Origin: Ligustrum vulgare
Taxonomy: Eukaryota > Streptophyta > Magnoliopsida > Lamiales > Oleaceae
DNA length: 64,000 nt
Direction of reading: 5' to 3'
Assembly (NCBI GenBank): GCA_963555705.1
Contig: OY743183.1
Location: 29,919,932-29,983,931 of the forward strand
In this document: piece after piece, positions 23,901 to 37,836 of the stretch
How positions within the stretch are numbered: the first letter of the stretch is position 1
Layout: every line of letters begins with the position of its first letter
Notes under the pieces: model-generated
Databases searched by the model: none
The model's input: the letters and a program-made list of their open reading frames with translations, nothing else
Told to the model about the DNA's origin: nothing
Program-made: the position numbers and the translations under genes

Positions 23901-24590
23901 TTTTCAAATGACAACAAAAAGGAAAATTGACATTTTTGAAAAATCAATTTGTTCAGGATATTGTTTGTTTTGAGTATGTTGCAGTTATCTTTTGATTTCG
24001 CTCCCTTGGTTTCTTTACTACTTTTACTCGAAATTTCTCTCTTTCTCTTAAGAAATTCTGGATTCTCTTCATATTTATTCTTAATAGTATGAAAAGTTTC
24101 ATTTGGACCTAAAGCAGGAATCTCCTTTCGAAAAAGCTAACTTGCATTTCTAAACCCGTAACAATCTTTTTAGGATTAGGAGAGTCACCAGGATTTTGAA
24201 CAACAAAAAAGTCACAGCAGAGGATCCATGAGACTTTAAAAATGAGGATACATTGGAATAAAACGTTTTCTTGGGCACATAAAATAGTTTCTCCCTCGTT
24301 CGTAAAGTTTTTGAATCCTTGAAAAGAGAGACTAGGTTAAATATTCTCTTCAATTCCAAAATATTCAGACCAATTTTGAAACTATTTTGGAAAATTATTT
24401 TAACATGATTGAAGGAACAGGATAAACCAGGAATGCATAAGATGTCTATGGAAGAAAATGTTAAACAAAGCATCTTCGTAATCAAGGCAATTGAAATGAG
24501 AAGAGAAATCTTCACCGTTTGAAAGATTCATCATTTTCTCTAGCTAAGGGTATTGTCCCTAGTTTTCAAATGACAACAAAAAGGAAAATT
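17963..24590. repeat. Two successive five-unit repeats (3310 and 3318 bp)
   Basis: First copy units start at 17963, 18633, 19295, 19957 and 20619; second copy units at 21273, 21943, 22605, 23267 and 23929. The first four units correspond closely between copies. The last unit of the first copy is the 654-bp short type. The last unit of the second copy (23929-24590) is a full-length unit of a more diverged kind (GAGTATGTTGCAG, GGTAACTTGCATTTC-like changes), which marks the end of the homogenised domain. Confidence 0.9.
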
Positions 24591-27500
24591 GACATTTTTG
24601 AAATATCAATTTGTTGAGGATATTGTTTATTTTGAGTAGGTTGCAGTTATCTTTTGATTTCGCTCCCTTGGTTTCTTTACTACTTTTACTCGAAATTTCT
24701 CTCTTTCTCTTAAGAAATTCGGGAATCTCTTCATATTTATTCTTACTAATATGAAAAGTTTCATTTGGACCTAACGTAGGAATCTGCTTTCGAAAAAGCT
24801 AACTTTCATTTTTGAACTCCTAACAATCTTTTTAGGATTGGCAGAGTCACCAGGATTTTGAACAACAAAAAAGTCACAGCAGAGGATACATGAGACTTTA
24901 AAAAAGAGGATAAATTGGAATAAAACGTTTTCTTGGGCACATAAAATGGTTTCTCCCTCGTTCGTAAAGTTTTTGAATCCTTGAAAAGAGAGACTAGGTA
25001 AAATATTCTCTTCAATTCCAAAATATTCACACCAATTTTGAAACCATTTTGGAAAACTTTTTTTACACGATTGAAGGAAGAGGATAAACCTGGAATGAAC
25101 AAGATGTCTATAGAAGAAAATATTAAACAAAGCATCTTCGTAATCCAAGCAATTTAAATGAGAAGAGAAATCTTCACCGTTTGAAAGATTCATCATTTTC
25201 TCGAGCTAAGGGTATTGTCCCGAGTTTTCAATTGACAACAAAGAGGAAAGTTGACATTTTTGAAAAATCAATTTGTTGATGATATTGTTTATTTTGAGTA
25301 GGTTGTAGTTATCTTTTGATTTCGCTCCCTTGGTTTCTTTACTACTTTTACTCGAAATTTCTCTCTTTCTCTTAAGAAGTTCCGGATTCTCTTCATATTT
25401 ATTCTTAATAGTATGAAAAGTTTCATTTGGACCTAAAGTAGGAATCTCCTTTCGAAAAAGCTAACTTTCATTTCCAAACTCGTAACAATCTTTTTAGGAC
25501 TGGGAGAGTCACCAGGATTTTGAACAACAAAAAAAAACAACAGAGGATCCATGAGACTTTAAAAAAGAGGATAAATTGGAATAAAACGTTTTCTTGGGCA
25601 CATAAAATGGTTTCTCCCTCGTTCGTAAAGTTTTTGAATCCTTGAAAAGAGAGACTAGGTAAAATATTCTCTTCAATTCCAAAATATTCACACCAATTTT
25701 GAAACCATTTTGGAAAACTTTTTTTACACGATTCAAGGAAGAGGATAAACCAGGAATGAACAAGATGTCTATAGAAGAAAATATTAAACAAAGCATCTTC
25801 GTAATCAAGGCAATTGAAATGAGAAGAGAAATCTTCACCGTTTGAAAGATTCATCATTTTCTCTAGCTAAGGGTATTGTCCCGAGTTTTCAAATGACAAC
25901 AAAAAGGAAAATTGACATTTTTGAAAAATCAATTTGTTGAGGATATTGTTTATTTTGAGTAGGTTGCAGTTATCTTTTGATTTCGCTCCCTTGGTTTCTT
26001 TACTACTTTTACTCGAAATTTCTCTCTTTCTCTTAAGAAATTCGGGATTCTCTTCATATTTATTCTTACTAATATGAAAAGTTTCATTTGGACCTAACGT
26101 AGGAATCTGCTTTCGAAAAAGCTAACTTTCATTTTTGAACTCCTAACAATCTTTTTAGGATTGGCAGAGTCACCAGGATTTTGAACAACAAAAAAGTCAC
26201 AGCAGAGGATACATGAGACTTTAAAAAAGAGGATAAATTGGAATAAAACGTTTTCTTGGGCACATAAAATGGTTTCTCCCTCGTTCGTAAAGTTTTTGAA
26301 TCCTTGAAAAGAGAGACTAGGTTAAATATTCTCTTCAATTCCAAAATATTCAGACCAATTTTGAAACTATTTTGGAAAATTATTTTAACATGATTGAAGG
26401 AACAGGATAAACCAGGAATGCATAAGATGTCTAAGGAAGAAAATGTTAAACAAAGCATCTTCGTAATCAAGGCAATTGAAATGAGAAGAGAAAATCTTCA
26501 CCGTTTGAAAGATTCATCATTTTCTCTAGCTAAGGGTATTGTCCCGAGTTTTCAAATGACAACAAAAAGGAAAATTGACATTTTTGAAAAATCAATTTGT
26601 TGAGGATATTTTTTATTTTGAGTAGGTTGCAGTTATCTTTTGATTTCGCTCCCTTGGTTTCTTTACTACTTTTACTCGAAATTTCTCTCTTTCTCTTAAG
26701 AAGTTCCGGATTCTCTTCATATTTATTCTTAATAGTATGAAAAGTTTCATTTGGACCTAAAGTAGGAATCTCCTTTTGAAAAAGCTAACTTTCATTTCTA
26801 AACTCGTAACAATCTTTTTAGGACTGGGAGAGTCACCAGGATTTTGAACAACAAAAAAGTCACAGCAGAGGATCCATGAGACTTTAAAAATGAGGATACA
26901 TTGGAATAAAACGTTTTCTTGGGCACATAAAATGGTTTCTCCCTCGTTCGTAAAGTTTTTGAATCCTTGAAAAGAGAGACTAGGTTAAATATTCTCTTCA
27001 ATTCCAAAATATTCACACCAATTTTGAAACTATTTTGGAAAATTATTTTAACATGATTGAAGGAACAGGATAAACCAGGAATGCATAAGATGTCTATGGA
27101 AGAAAATGTTAAACAAAGCATCTTCGTAATCAAGGCAATTGAAATGAGAAGAGAAAATCTTCACCGTTTGAAAGATTCATCATTTTCTCTAGCTAAGGGT
27201 ATTGTCCCGAGTTTTCAAATGACAACAAAAAGGAAAATTGACATTTTTGAAAAATCAATTTGTTGAGGATATTTTTTATTTTGAGTATGTTGCAGTTATC
27301 TTTTGATTTCGCTCCCTTGGTTTCATTACTACTTTTACTCGAAATTTCTCTCTTTCTCTTAAGAAATTCGGGATTCTCTTCATATTTATTCTTACTAATA
27401 TGAAAAGTTTCATTTGGACCTAACGTAGGAATCTGCTTTCGAAAAAGCTAACTTTCATTTTTGAACTCCTAACAATCTTTTTAGGATTGGCAGAGTCACC

Positions 27501-30500
27501 AGGATTTTGAACAACAAAAAAGTCACAGCAGAGGATACATGAGACTTTAAAAAAGAGGATAAATTGGAATAAAACGTTTTCTTGGGCACATAAAATGGTT
27601 TCTCCCTCGTTCGTAAAGTTTTTGAATCCTTGAAAAGAGAGACTAGGTTAAATATTCTCTTCAATTCCAAAATATTCAGACCAATTTTGAAACTATTTTG
27701 GAAAATTATTTTAACATGATTGAAGGAACAGGATAAACCAGGAATGCATAAGATGTCTATGGAAGAAAATGTTAAACAAAGCATCTTCGTAATCAAGGCA
27801 ATTGAAATGAGAAGAGAAAATCTTCACCGTTTGAAAGATTCATCATTTTCTCTAGCTAAGGGTATTGTCCCGAGTTTTCAAATGACAACAAAAAGGAAAA
27901 TTGACATTTTTGAAAAATCAATTTGTTGAGGATATTTTTTATTTTGAGTAGGTTGCAGTTATCTTTTGATTTCGCTCCCTTGGTTTCTTTACTACTTTTA
28001 CTCGAAATTTCTCTCTTTCTCTTAAGAAGTTCCGGATTCTCTTCATATTTATTCTTAATAGTATGAAAAGTTTCATTTGGACCTAAAGTAGGAATCTCCT
28101 TTTGAAAAAGCTAACTTTCATTTCTAAACTCGTAACAATCTTTTTAGGACTGGGAGAGTCACCAGGATTTTGAACAACAAAAAAGTCACAGCAGAGGATC
28201 CATGAGACTTTAAAAATGAGGATACATTGGAATAAAACGTTTTCTTGGGCACATAAAATGGTTTCTCCCTCGATCGTAAAGTTTTTGAATCCTTGAAAAG
28301 AGAGACTAGGTTAAATATTCTCTTCAATTCCAAAATATTCACACCAATTTTGAAACTATTTTGGAAAATTATTTTAACATGATTGAAGGAACAGGATAAA
28401 CCAGGAATGCATAAGATGTCTATGGAAGAAAATGTTAAACAAAGCATCTTCGTAATCAAGGCAATTGAAATGAGAAGAGAAAATCTTCACCGTTTGAAAG
28501 ATTCATCATTTTCTCTAGCTAAGGGTATTGTCCCGAGTTTTCAAATGACAACAAAAAGGAAAATTGACATTTTTGAAAAATCAATTTGTTGAGGATATTT
28601 TTTATTTTGAGTATGTTGCAGTTATCTTTTGATTTCGCTCCCTTGGTTTCTTTACTACTTTTACTCGAAATTTCTCTCTTTCTCTTAAGAAGTTCCGGAT
28701 TCTCTTCATATTTATTCTTAATAGTATGAAAAGTTTCATTTGGACCTAAAGTAGGAATCTCCTTTTGAAAAAGCTAACTTTCATTTCTAAACTCGTAACA
28801 ATCTTTTTAGGACTGGGAGAGTCACCAGGATTTTGAACAACAAAAAAGTCACAGCAGAGGATCCATGAGACTTTAAAAATGAGGATACATTGGAATAAAA
28901 CGTTTTCTTGGGCACATAAAATGGTTTCTCCCTCGTTCGTAAAGTTTTTGAATCCTTGAAAAGAGAGACTAGGTTAAATATTCTCTTCAATTCCAAAATA
29001 TTCACACCAATTTTGAAACTATTTTGGAAAATTATTTTAACATGATTGAAGGAACAGGATAAACCAGGAATGCATAAGATGTCTATGGAAGAAAATGTTA
29101 AACAAAGCATCTTCGTAATCAAGGCAATTGAAATGAGAAGAGAAAATCTTCACCGTTTGAAAGATTCATCATTTTCTCTAGCTAAGGGTATTGTCCCGAG
29201 TTTTCAAATGACAACAAAAAGGAAATTTGACATTTTTGAAAAATCAATTTGTTGAGGATATTGTTTATTTTGAGTATGTTGCAGTTATCTTTTGATTTCG
29301 CTCCCTTGGTTTCTTTACTACTTTTACTCGAAATTTCTCTCTTTCTCTTAAGAAGTTCCGGATTCTCTTCATATTTATTCTTAATAGTATGAAAAGTTTC
29401 ATTTGGACCTAAAGTAGGAATCTCCTTTCGAAAAAGCTAACTTTCATTTCGAAACTCGTAACAATCTTTTTAGGACTGGGAGAGTCACCAGGATTTTGAA
29501 CAACAAAAAAAAACAGCAGAGGATCCATGAGACTTTAAAAAAGAGGATAAATTGGAATAAAACGTTTTCTTGGGCACATAAAATGGTTTCTCCCTCGTTC
29601 GTAAAGTTTTTGAATCCTTGAAAAGAGAGACTAGGTTAAATATTCTCTTCAATTCCAAAATATTCACACCAATTTTGAAACTATTTTGGAAAATTATTTT
29701 AACATGATTGAAGGAACAGGATAAACCAGGAATGCATAAGATGTCTATGGAAGAAAATGTTAAACAAAGCATCTTCGTAATCAAGGCAATTGAAATGAGA
29801 AGAGAAAATCTTCACCGTTTGAAAGATTCATCATTTTCTCTAGCTAAGGGTATTGTCCCGAGTTTTCAAATGACAACAAAAAGTAAAATTGACGTTTTTG
29901 AAAAATCAATTTGTTGAGGATATTGTTTATTTTGAGTATGTTGCAGTTATCTTTTGATTTCGCTCCCTTGGTTTCTTTACTACTTTTACTCGAAATTTCT
30001 CTCTTTCTCTTAAGAATTTCCGGATTCTCTTCATATTTATTCTTAATAGTATGAAAAGTTTCATTTGGACCTAAAGTAGGAATCTCCTTTCGAAAAAGCT
30101 AACTTTCATTTCGAAACTCGTAACAATCTTTTTAGGACTGGGAGAGTCACCAGGATTTTGAACAACAAAAAAAAAACAGCAGAGGATCCATGAGACTTTA
30201 AAAAAGAGGATAAATTGGAATAAAACGTTTTCTTGGGCACATAAAATGGTTTCTCCCTCGTTCGTAAAGTTTTTGAATCCTTGAAAAGAGAGACTAGGTT
30301 AAATATTCTCTTCAATTCCAAAATATTCAGACCAATTTTGAAACTATTTTTGAAAATTATTTTAACATGATTGAAGGAACAGGATAAACCAGGAATGCAT
30401 AAGATGTCTATGGAAGAAAATGTTAAACAAAGCATCTTCGTAATCAACGCAATTGAAATGAGAAGAAAAATCTTCATCGTTGAAAGATTCATCATTTTCT

Positions 30501-33500
30501 CTAGCTAAGGGTATTGTCCCGAGTTTTCAAATGACAACAAAAAGGAAAATTGACATTTTTGAAAAATCAATTTGTTGAGGATATTGTTTATTTTGAGTAG
30601 GTTGCAGTTATCTTTTGATTTCGTTCCCTTGGTTTCTTTACTACTTTTACTCGAAATTTCTCTCTTTCTCTTAAGAAGTTCTGGATTCTCTTCATATTTA
30701 TTCTTAATAGTATGAAAAGTTTCATTTGGATCTAAAGTAGGAATCTCCTTTCGACAAAGCTAACTTTCATTTCCAAACTCGTAACAATCTTTTTAGGACT
30801 AGGAGAGTCACCACGATTATGAACAACAAAAAAGTCACAGCAGAGGATCCATGAGACTTTAAAAATGATGATACATTGGAATAAAACGTTTTCTTGGGCA
30901 CATAAAATGGTTTCTCCCTCGTTCGTAAAGTTTTTGAATCCTTGAAAAGAGAGACTAGGTTAAATATTCTCTTCAATTCCAAAATATTCACACCAATTTT
31001 GAAACTATTTTGGAAAATTATTTTAACATGATTGAAGGAACAGGATAAACCAGGAATGCATAAGATGTCTATGGAAGAAAATGTTAAACAAAGCATCTTC
31101 GTAATCAAGGCAATTGAAATGAGAAGAGAAAATCTTCACCGTTTGAAAGATTCATCATTTTCTCTAGCTAAGGGTATTGTCCCGAGTTTTCAAATGACAA
31201 CAAAAAGGAAAATTGACATTTTTGAAAAATCAATTTGTTGGGGATATTGTTTATTTTGAGTAGGTTGCAGTTATCTTTTGATTTCGCTCCCTTGGTTTCT
31301 TTACTACTTTTACTCGAAATTTCTCTCTTTCTCTTAAGAAATTCCGGATTCTCTTCATATTTATTCTTACTAATATGAAAAGTTTCATTTGGACCTAACG
31401 TAGGAATCTGCTTTCGAAAAAGCTAACTTTCATTTTTGAACTCCTAACAATCTTTTTAGGATTGGGAGAGTCACCAGGATTTTGAACAACAAAAAAGTCA
31501 CAGCAGAGGATCCATGAGACTTTAAAAAAGAGGATAAATTGGAATAAAACGTTTTCTTGGGCACATAAAATGGTTTCTCCCTCGTTCGTAAAGTTTTTGA
31601 ATCCTTGAAAAGAGAGACTAGGTAAAATATTCTCTTCAATTCCAAAATATTCACACCAATTTTGAAACCATTTTGGAAAACTTTTTTTACACGATTGAAG
31701 GAAGAGGATAAACCAGGAATGAACAAGATGTCTATAGAAGAAAATATTAAACAAAGCATCTTCGTAATCCAAGCAATTTAAATGAGAAGAGAAATCTTCA
31801 CCGTTTGAAAGATTCATCATTTTCTCGAGCTAAGGGTATTGTCCCGAGTTTTCAATTGACAACAAAGAGGAAAGTTGACATTTTTGAAAAATCAATTTGT
31901 TGATGATATTGTTTATTTTGAGTAGGTTGTAGTTATCTTTTGATTTCGCTCCCTTGGTTTCTTTACTACTTTTACTCGAAATTTCTCTCTTTCTCTTAAG
32001 AAGTTCCGGATTCTCTTCATATTTATTCTTAATAGTATGAAAAGTTTCATTTGGACCTAAAGTAGGAATCTCCTTTCGAAAAAGCTAACTTTCATTTCCA
32101 AACTCGTAACAATCTTTTTAGGACTGGGAGAGTCACCAGGATTTTGAACAACAAAAAAGTCAGAGCAGAGGGTCCATGAGACTTTAAAAATGAGGATACA
32201 TTGGAATAAAACGTTTTCTTGGGCACATAAAATGGTTTCTCCCTCGTTCGTAAAGTTTTTGAATCCTTGAAAAGAGAGACTAGGTTAAATATTCTCTTCA
32301 ATTCCAAAATATTCAGACCAATTTTGAAACTATTTTGGAAAATTATTTTAACATGATTGAAGGAACAGGATAAACCAGGAATGCATAACATGTCTATGGA
32401 AGAAAATGTTAAACAAAGCATCTTCGTAATCAAGGCAATTGAAATGAGAAGAGAAATCTTCACCGTTTGAAAGATTCATCATTTTCTCTAGCTAAGGGTA
32501 TTGTCCCGAGTTTTCAAATGACAACAAAAAGGAAAATTGACATTTTTGAAAAATCAATTTGTTGAGGATATTGTTTATTTTGAGTAGGTTGCAGTTATCT
32601 TTTGATTTCGCTCCCTTGGTTTCTTTACTACTTTTACTCGAAATTTCTCTCTTTCTCTTAAGAAATTCGGGAATCTCTTCATATTTATTCTTACTAATAT
32701 GAAAAGTTTCATTTGGACCTAACGTAGGAATCTGCTTTCGAAAAAGCTAACTTTCATTTTTGAACTCCTAACAATCTTTTTAGGATTGGCAGAGTCACCA
32801 GGATTTTGAACAACAAAAAAGTCACAGCAGAGGATACATGAGACTTTAAAAAAGAGGATAAATTGGAATAAAACGTTTTCTTGGGCACATAAAATGGTTT
32901 CTCCCTCGTTCGTAAAGTTTTTGAATCCTTGAAAAGAGAGACTAGGTAAAATATTCTCTTCAATTCCAAAATATTCACACCAATTTTGAAACCATTTTGG
33001 AAAACTTTTTTTACACGATTGAAGGAAGAGGATAAACCTGGAATGAACAAGATGTCTATAGAAGAAAATATTAAACAAAGCATCTTCGTAATCCAAGCAA
33101 TTTAAATGAGAAGAGAAATCTTCACCGTTTGAAAGATTCATCATTTTCTCGAGCTAAGGGTATTGTCCCGAGTTTTCAATTGACAACAAAGAGGAAAGTT
33201 GACATTTTTGAAAAATCAATTTGTTGATGATATTGTTTATTTTGAGTAGGTTGTAGTTATCTTTTGATTTCGCTCCCTTGGTTTCTTTACTACTTTTACT
33301 CGAAATTTCTCTCTTTCTCTTAAGAAGTTCCGGATTCTCTTCATATTTATTCTTAATAGTATGAAAAGTTTCATTTGGACCTAAAGTAGGAATATCCTTT
33401 CGAAAAAGCTAACTTTCATTTCGAAACTCGTAACAATCTTTTTAGGACTGGGAGAGTCACCAGGATTTTGAACAACAAAAAAAAAACAGCAGAGGATCCA

Positions 33501-36500
33501 TGAGACTTTAAAAAAGAGGATAAATTGGAATAAAACGTTTTCTTGGGCACATAAAATGGTTTCTCCCTCGTTCGTAAAGTTTTTGAATCCTTGAAAAGAG
33601 AGACTAGGTAAAATATTCTCTTCAATTCCAAAATATTCACACCAATTTTGAAACCATTTTGGAAAACTTTTTTTACACGATTGAAGGAAGAGGATAAACC
33701 AGGAATGAACAAGATGTCTATAGAAGAAAATATTAAACAAAGCATCTTCGTAATCGAAGCAATTTAAATGAGAAGAGAAATCTTCACCGTTTGAAAGATT
33801 CATCATTTTCTCGAGCTAAGGGTATTGTCCCGAGTTTTCAATTGACAACAAAGAGGAAAGTTGACATTTTTGAAAAATCAATTTGTTGATGATATTGTTT
33901 ATTTTGAGTAGGTTGTAGTTATCTTTTAATTTCGCTCCCTTGGTTTCTTTACTACTTTTACTCGAAATTTCTCTCTTTCTCTTAAGAAGTTCCGGATTCT
34001 CTTCATATTTATTCTTAATAGTATGAAAAGTTTCATTTGGACCTAAAGTAGGAATCTCCTTTCGAAAAAGCTAACTTTCATTTCCAAACTCGTAACAATC
34101 TTTTTAGGACTGGGAGAGTCACCAGGATTTTGAACAACAAAAAAAAACAGCAGAGGATCCATGAGACTTTAAAAATGAGGATACATTGGAATAAAACGTT
34201 TTCTTGGGCACATAAAATGGTTTCTCCCTCGTTCGTAAAGTTTTTGAATCCTTGAAAAGAGAGACTAGGTTAAATATTCTCTTCAATTCCAAAATATTCA
34301 GACCAATTTTTAAACTATTTTGGAAAATTATTTTAACATGATTGAAGGAACATGATAAACCAGGAATGCATAAGATGTCTATGGAAGAAAATGTTAAACA
34401 AAGCATCTTCGTAATCAAGGCAATTGAAATGAGAAGAGAAATCTTCACCGTTTGAAAGATTCATCATTTTCTCTAGCTAAGGGTATTGTCCCGAGTTTTC
34501 AAATGACAACAAAAAGGAAAATTGACATTTTTGAAAAATCAATTTGTTGAGGATATTGTTTATTTTGAGTAGGTTGCAGTTATCTTTTGATTTCGCTCCC
34601 TTGGTTTCTTTACTACTTTTACTCGAAATTTCTCTCTTTCTCTTAAGAAATTCGGGATTCTCTTCATATTTATTCTTACTAATATGAAAAGTTTCATTTG
34701 GACCTAACGTAGGAATCTGCTTTCGAAAAAGCTAACTTTCATTTTTGAACTCCTAACAATCTTTTTAGGATTGGCAGAGTCACCAGGATTTTGAACAACA
34801 AAAAAGTCACAGCAGAGGATACATGAGACTTTAAAAAAGAGGATAAATTGGAATAAAACGTTTTCTTGGGCACATAAAATGGTTTCTCCCTCGTTCGTAA
34901 AGTTTTTGAATCCTTGAAAAGAGAGACTAGGTTAAATATTCTCTTCAATTCCAAAATATTCAGACCAATTTTGAAACTATTTTGGAAAATTATTTTAACA
35001 TGATTGAAGGGACAGGATAAACCAGGAATGCATAAGATGTCTATGGAAGAAAATGTTAAACAAAGCATCTTCGTAATCAAGGCAATTGAAATGAGAAGAG
35101 AAAATCTTCACCGTTTGAAAGATTCATCATTTTCTCTAGCTAAGGGTATTGTCCCGAGTTTTCAAATGACAACAAAAAGGAAAATTGACATTTTTGAAAA
35201 ATCAATTTGTTGAGGATATTTTTTATTTTGAGTAGGTTGCAGTTATCTTTTGATTTCGCTCCCTTGGTTTCTTTACTACTTTTACTCGAAATTTCTCTCT
35301 TTCTCTTAAGAAGTTCCGGATTCTCTTCATATTTATTCTTAATAGTATGAAAAGTTTCATTTGGACCTAAAGTAGGAATCTCCTTTTGAAAAAGCTAACT
35401 TTCATTTCTAAACTCGTAACAATCTTTTTAGGACTGGGAGAGTCACCAGGATTTTGAACAACAAAAAAGTCACAGCAGAGGATCCATGAGACTTTAAAAA
35501 TGAGGATACATTGGAATAAAACGTTTTCTTGGGCACATAAAATGGTTTCTCCCTCGTTCGTAAAGTTTTTGAATCCTTGAAAAGAGAGACTAGGTTAAAT
35601 ATTCTCTTCAATTCCAAAATATTCACACCAATTTTGAAACTATTTTGGAAAATTATTTTAACATGATTGAAGGAACAGGATAAACCAGGAATGCATAAGA
35701 TGTCTATGGAAGAAAATGTTAAACAAAGCATCTTCGTAATCAAGGCAATTGAAATGAGAAGAGAAAATCTTCACCGTTTGAAAGATTCATCATTTTCTCT
35801 AGCTAAGGGTATTGTCCCGAGTTTTCAAATGACAACAAAAAGGAAAATTGACATTTTTGAAAAATCAATTTGTTGAGGATATGTTTTATTTTGAGTATGT
35901 TGCAGTTATCTTTTGATTTCGCTCCCTTGGTTTCTTTACTACTTTTACTCGAAATTTCTCTCTTTCTCTTAAGAAGTTCCGGATTCTCTTCATATTTATT
36001 CTTAATAGTATGAAAAGTTTCATTTGGACCTAAAGTAGGAATCTCCTTTCGAAAAAGCTAACTTTCATTTCGAAACTCGTAACAATCTTTTTAGGACTGG
36101 GAGAGTCACCAGGATTTTGAACAACAAAAAAAAAACAGCAGAGGATCCATGAGACATTAAAAAAGAGGATAAATTGGAATAAAACGTTTTCTTGGGCACA
36201 TAAAATGGTTTCTCCCTCGTTCGTAAAGTTTTTGAATCCTTGAAAAGAGAGACGAGTTTAAATATTCTCTTCAATTCCAAAATATTCAGACCAATTTTGA
36301 AACTATTTTGGAAAATTATTTTAACATGATTGAAGGAACAGGATAAACCAGGAATGCATAAGATGTCTATGGAAGAAAATGTTAAACAAAGCATCTTCGT
36401 AATCAAGGCAATTGAAATGAGAAGAGAAAATCTTCACCGTTTGAAAGATTCATCATTTTCTCTAGCTAAGGGTATTGTCCCGAGTTTTCAAATGACAACA

Positions 36501-37836
36501 AAAAGGAAAATTGACATTTTTGAAAAATCAATTTGTTGAGGATATTGTTTATTTTGAGTATGTTGCAGTTATCTTTTGATTTCGCTCCCTTGGTTTCTTT
36601 ACTACTTTTACTCGAAATTTCTCTCTTTCTCTTAAGAAGTTCCGGATTCTCTTCATATTTATTCTTAATAGTATGAAAAGTTTCATTTGGACCTAAAGTA
36701 GGAATCTCCTTTCGAAAAAGCTAACTTTCATTTCGAAACTCGTAACAATCTTTTTAGGACTGGGAGAGTCACCAGGATTTTGAACAACAAAAAAAAAACA
36801 GCAGAGGATCCATGAGACTTTAAAAAAGAGGATAAATTGGAATAAAACGTTTTCTTGGGCACATAAAATGGTTTCTCCCTCGTTCGTAAAGTTTTTGAAT
36901 CCTTGAAAAGAGAGACTAGGTTAAATATTCTCTTCAATTCCAAAATATTCAGACCAATTTTGAAACTATTTTTGAAAATTATTTTAACATGATTGAAGGA
37001 ACAGGATAAACCAGGAATGCATAAGATGTCTATGGAAGAAAATGTTAAACAAAGCATCTTCGTAATCAACGCAATTGAAATGAGAAGAAAAATCTTCATC
37101 GTTGAAAGATTCATCATTTTCTCTAGCTAAGGGTATTGTCCCGAGTTTTCAAATGACAACAAAAAGGAAAATTGACATTTTTGAAAAATCAATTTGTTGA
37201 GGATATTGTTTATTTTGAGTAGGTTGCAGTTATCTTTTGATTTCGTTCCCTTGGTTTCTTTACTACTTTTACTCGAAATTTCTCTCTTTCTCTTAAGAAG
37301 TTCTGGATTCTCTTCATATTTATTCTTAATAGTATGAAAAGTTTCATTTGGATCTAAAGTAGGAATCTCCTTTCGACAAAGCTAACTTTCATTTCCAAAC
37401 TCGTAACAATCTTTTTAGGACTGGGAGAGTCACCACGATTATGAACAACAAAAAAGTCACAGCAGAGGATCCATGAGACTTTAAAAATGATGATACATTG
37501 GAATAAAACGTTTTCTTGGGCACATAAAATGGTTTCTCCCTCGTTCGTAAAGTTTTTGAATCCTTGAAAAGAGAGACTAGGTTAAATATTCTCTTCAATT
37601 CCAAAATATTCAGACCAATTTTGAAACTATTTTGGAAAATTATTTTAACATGATTGAACGAACAGGATAAACCAGGAATGCATAAGATGTCTAAGGAAGA
37701 AAATGTTAAACAAAGCATCTTCGTAATCAAGGCAATTGAAATGAGAAGAGAAAATCTTCACCGTTTGAAAGATTCATCATTTTCTCTAGCTAAGGGTATT
37801 GTCCCGAGTTTTCAAATGACAACAAAAAGGAAAATT
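24591..37836. repeat. Heterogeneous satellite domain, 20 units without a regular higher-order repeat
   Basis: Units start about every 662 bp (24591, 25253, 25914, 26577, 27240 and so on to about 37173). All have the CAATTTG head, and the CGATATG head is absent for roughly 17 kb between 21273 and 38493. Units differ by many point changes and small indels, such as poly-A forms of ACAACAAAAAAGTCACAG and GAAATCTTC versus GAAAATCTTC. Units 13-20 (about 32538-37836) repeat the order of units 1-10 with units added or lost, which indicates a multi-unit duplication. No other feature was seen inside. Confidence 0.88.

Noticed and set aside
24771..25196. Minus-strand open frames of 100-143 codons recurring in most satellite units (beginning MMNLSNGEDF or MKISLLIS).
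   Set aside because: Two overlapping frames are open at once, their ends shift with single-base indels between units, and no domain is recognisable. Their recurrence follows the repeat, and the strand is poor in stops because of AT-rich composition.
27057..27266. Plus-strand 69-codon frame containing EENVKQSIFVIKAIEMRR, present in many units.
   Set aside because: It starts at TTG right after a stop, and in many other units the same region is frame-shifted by GAAATCTTC versus GAAAATCTTC or closed by AGATAAATC. No constraint on the frame is apparent.
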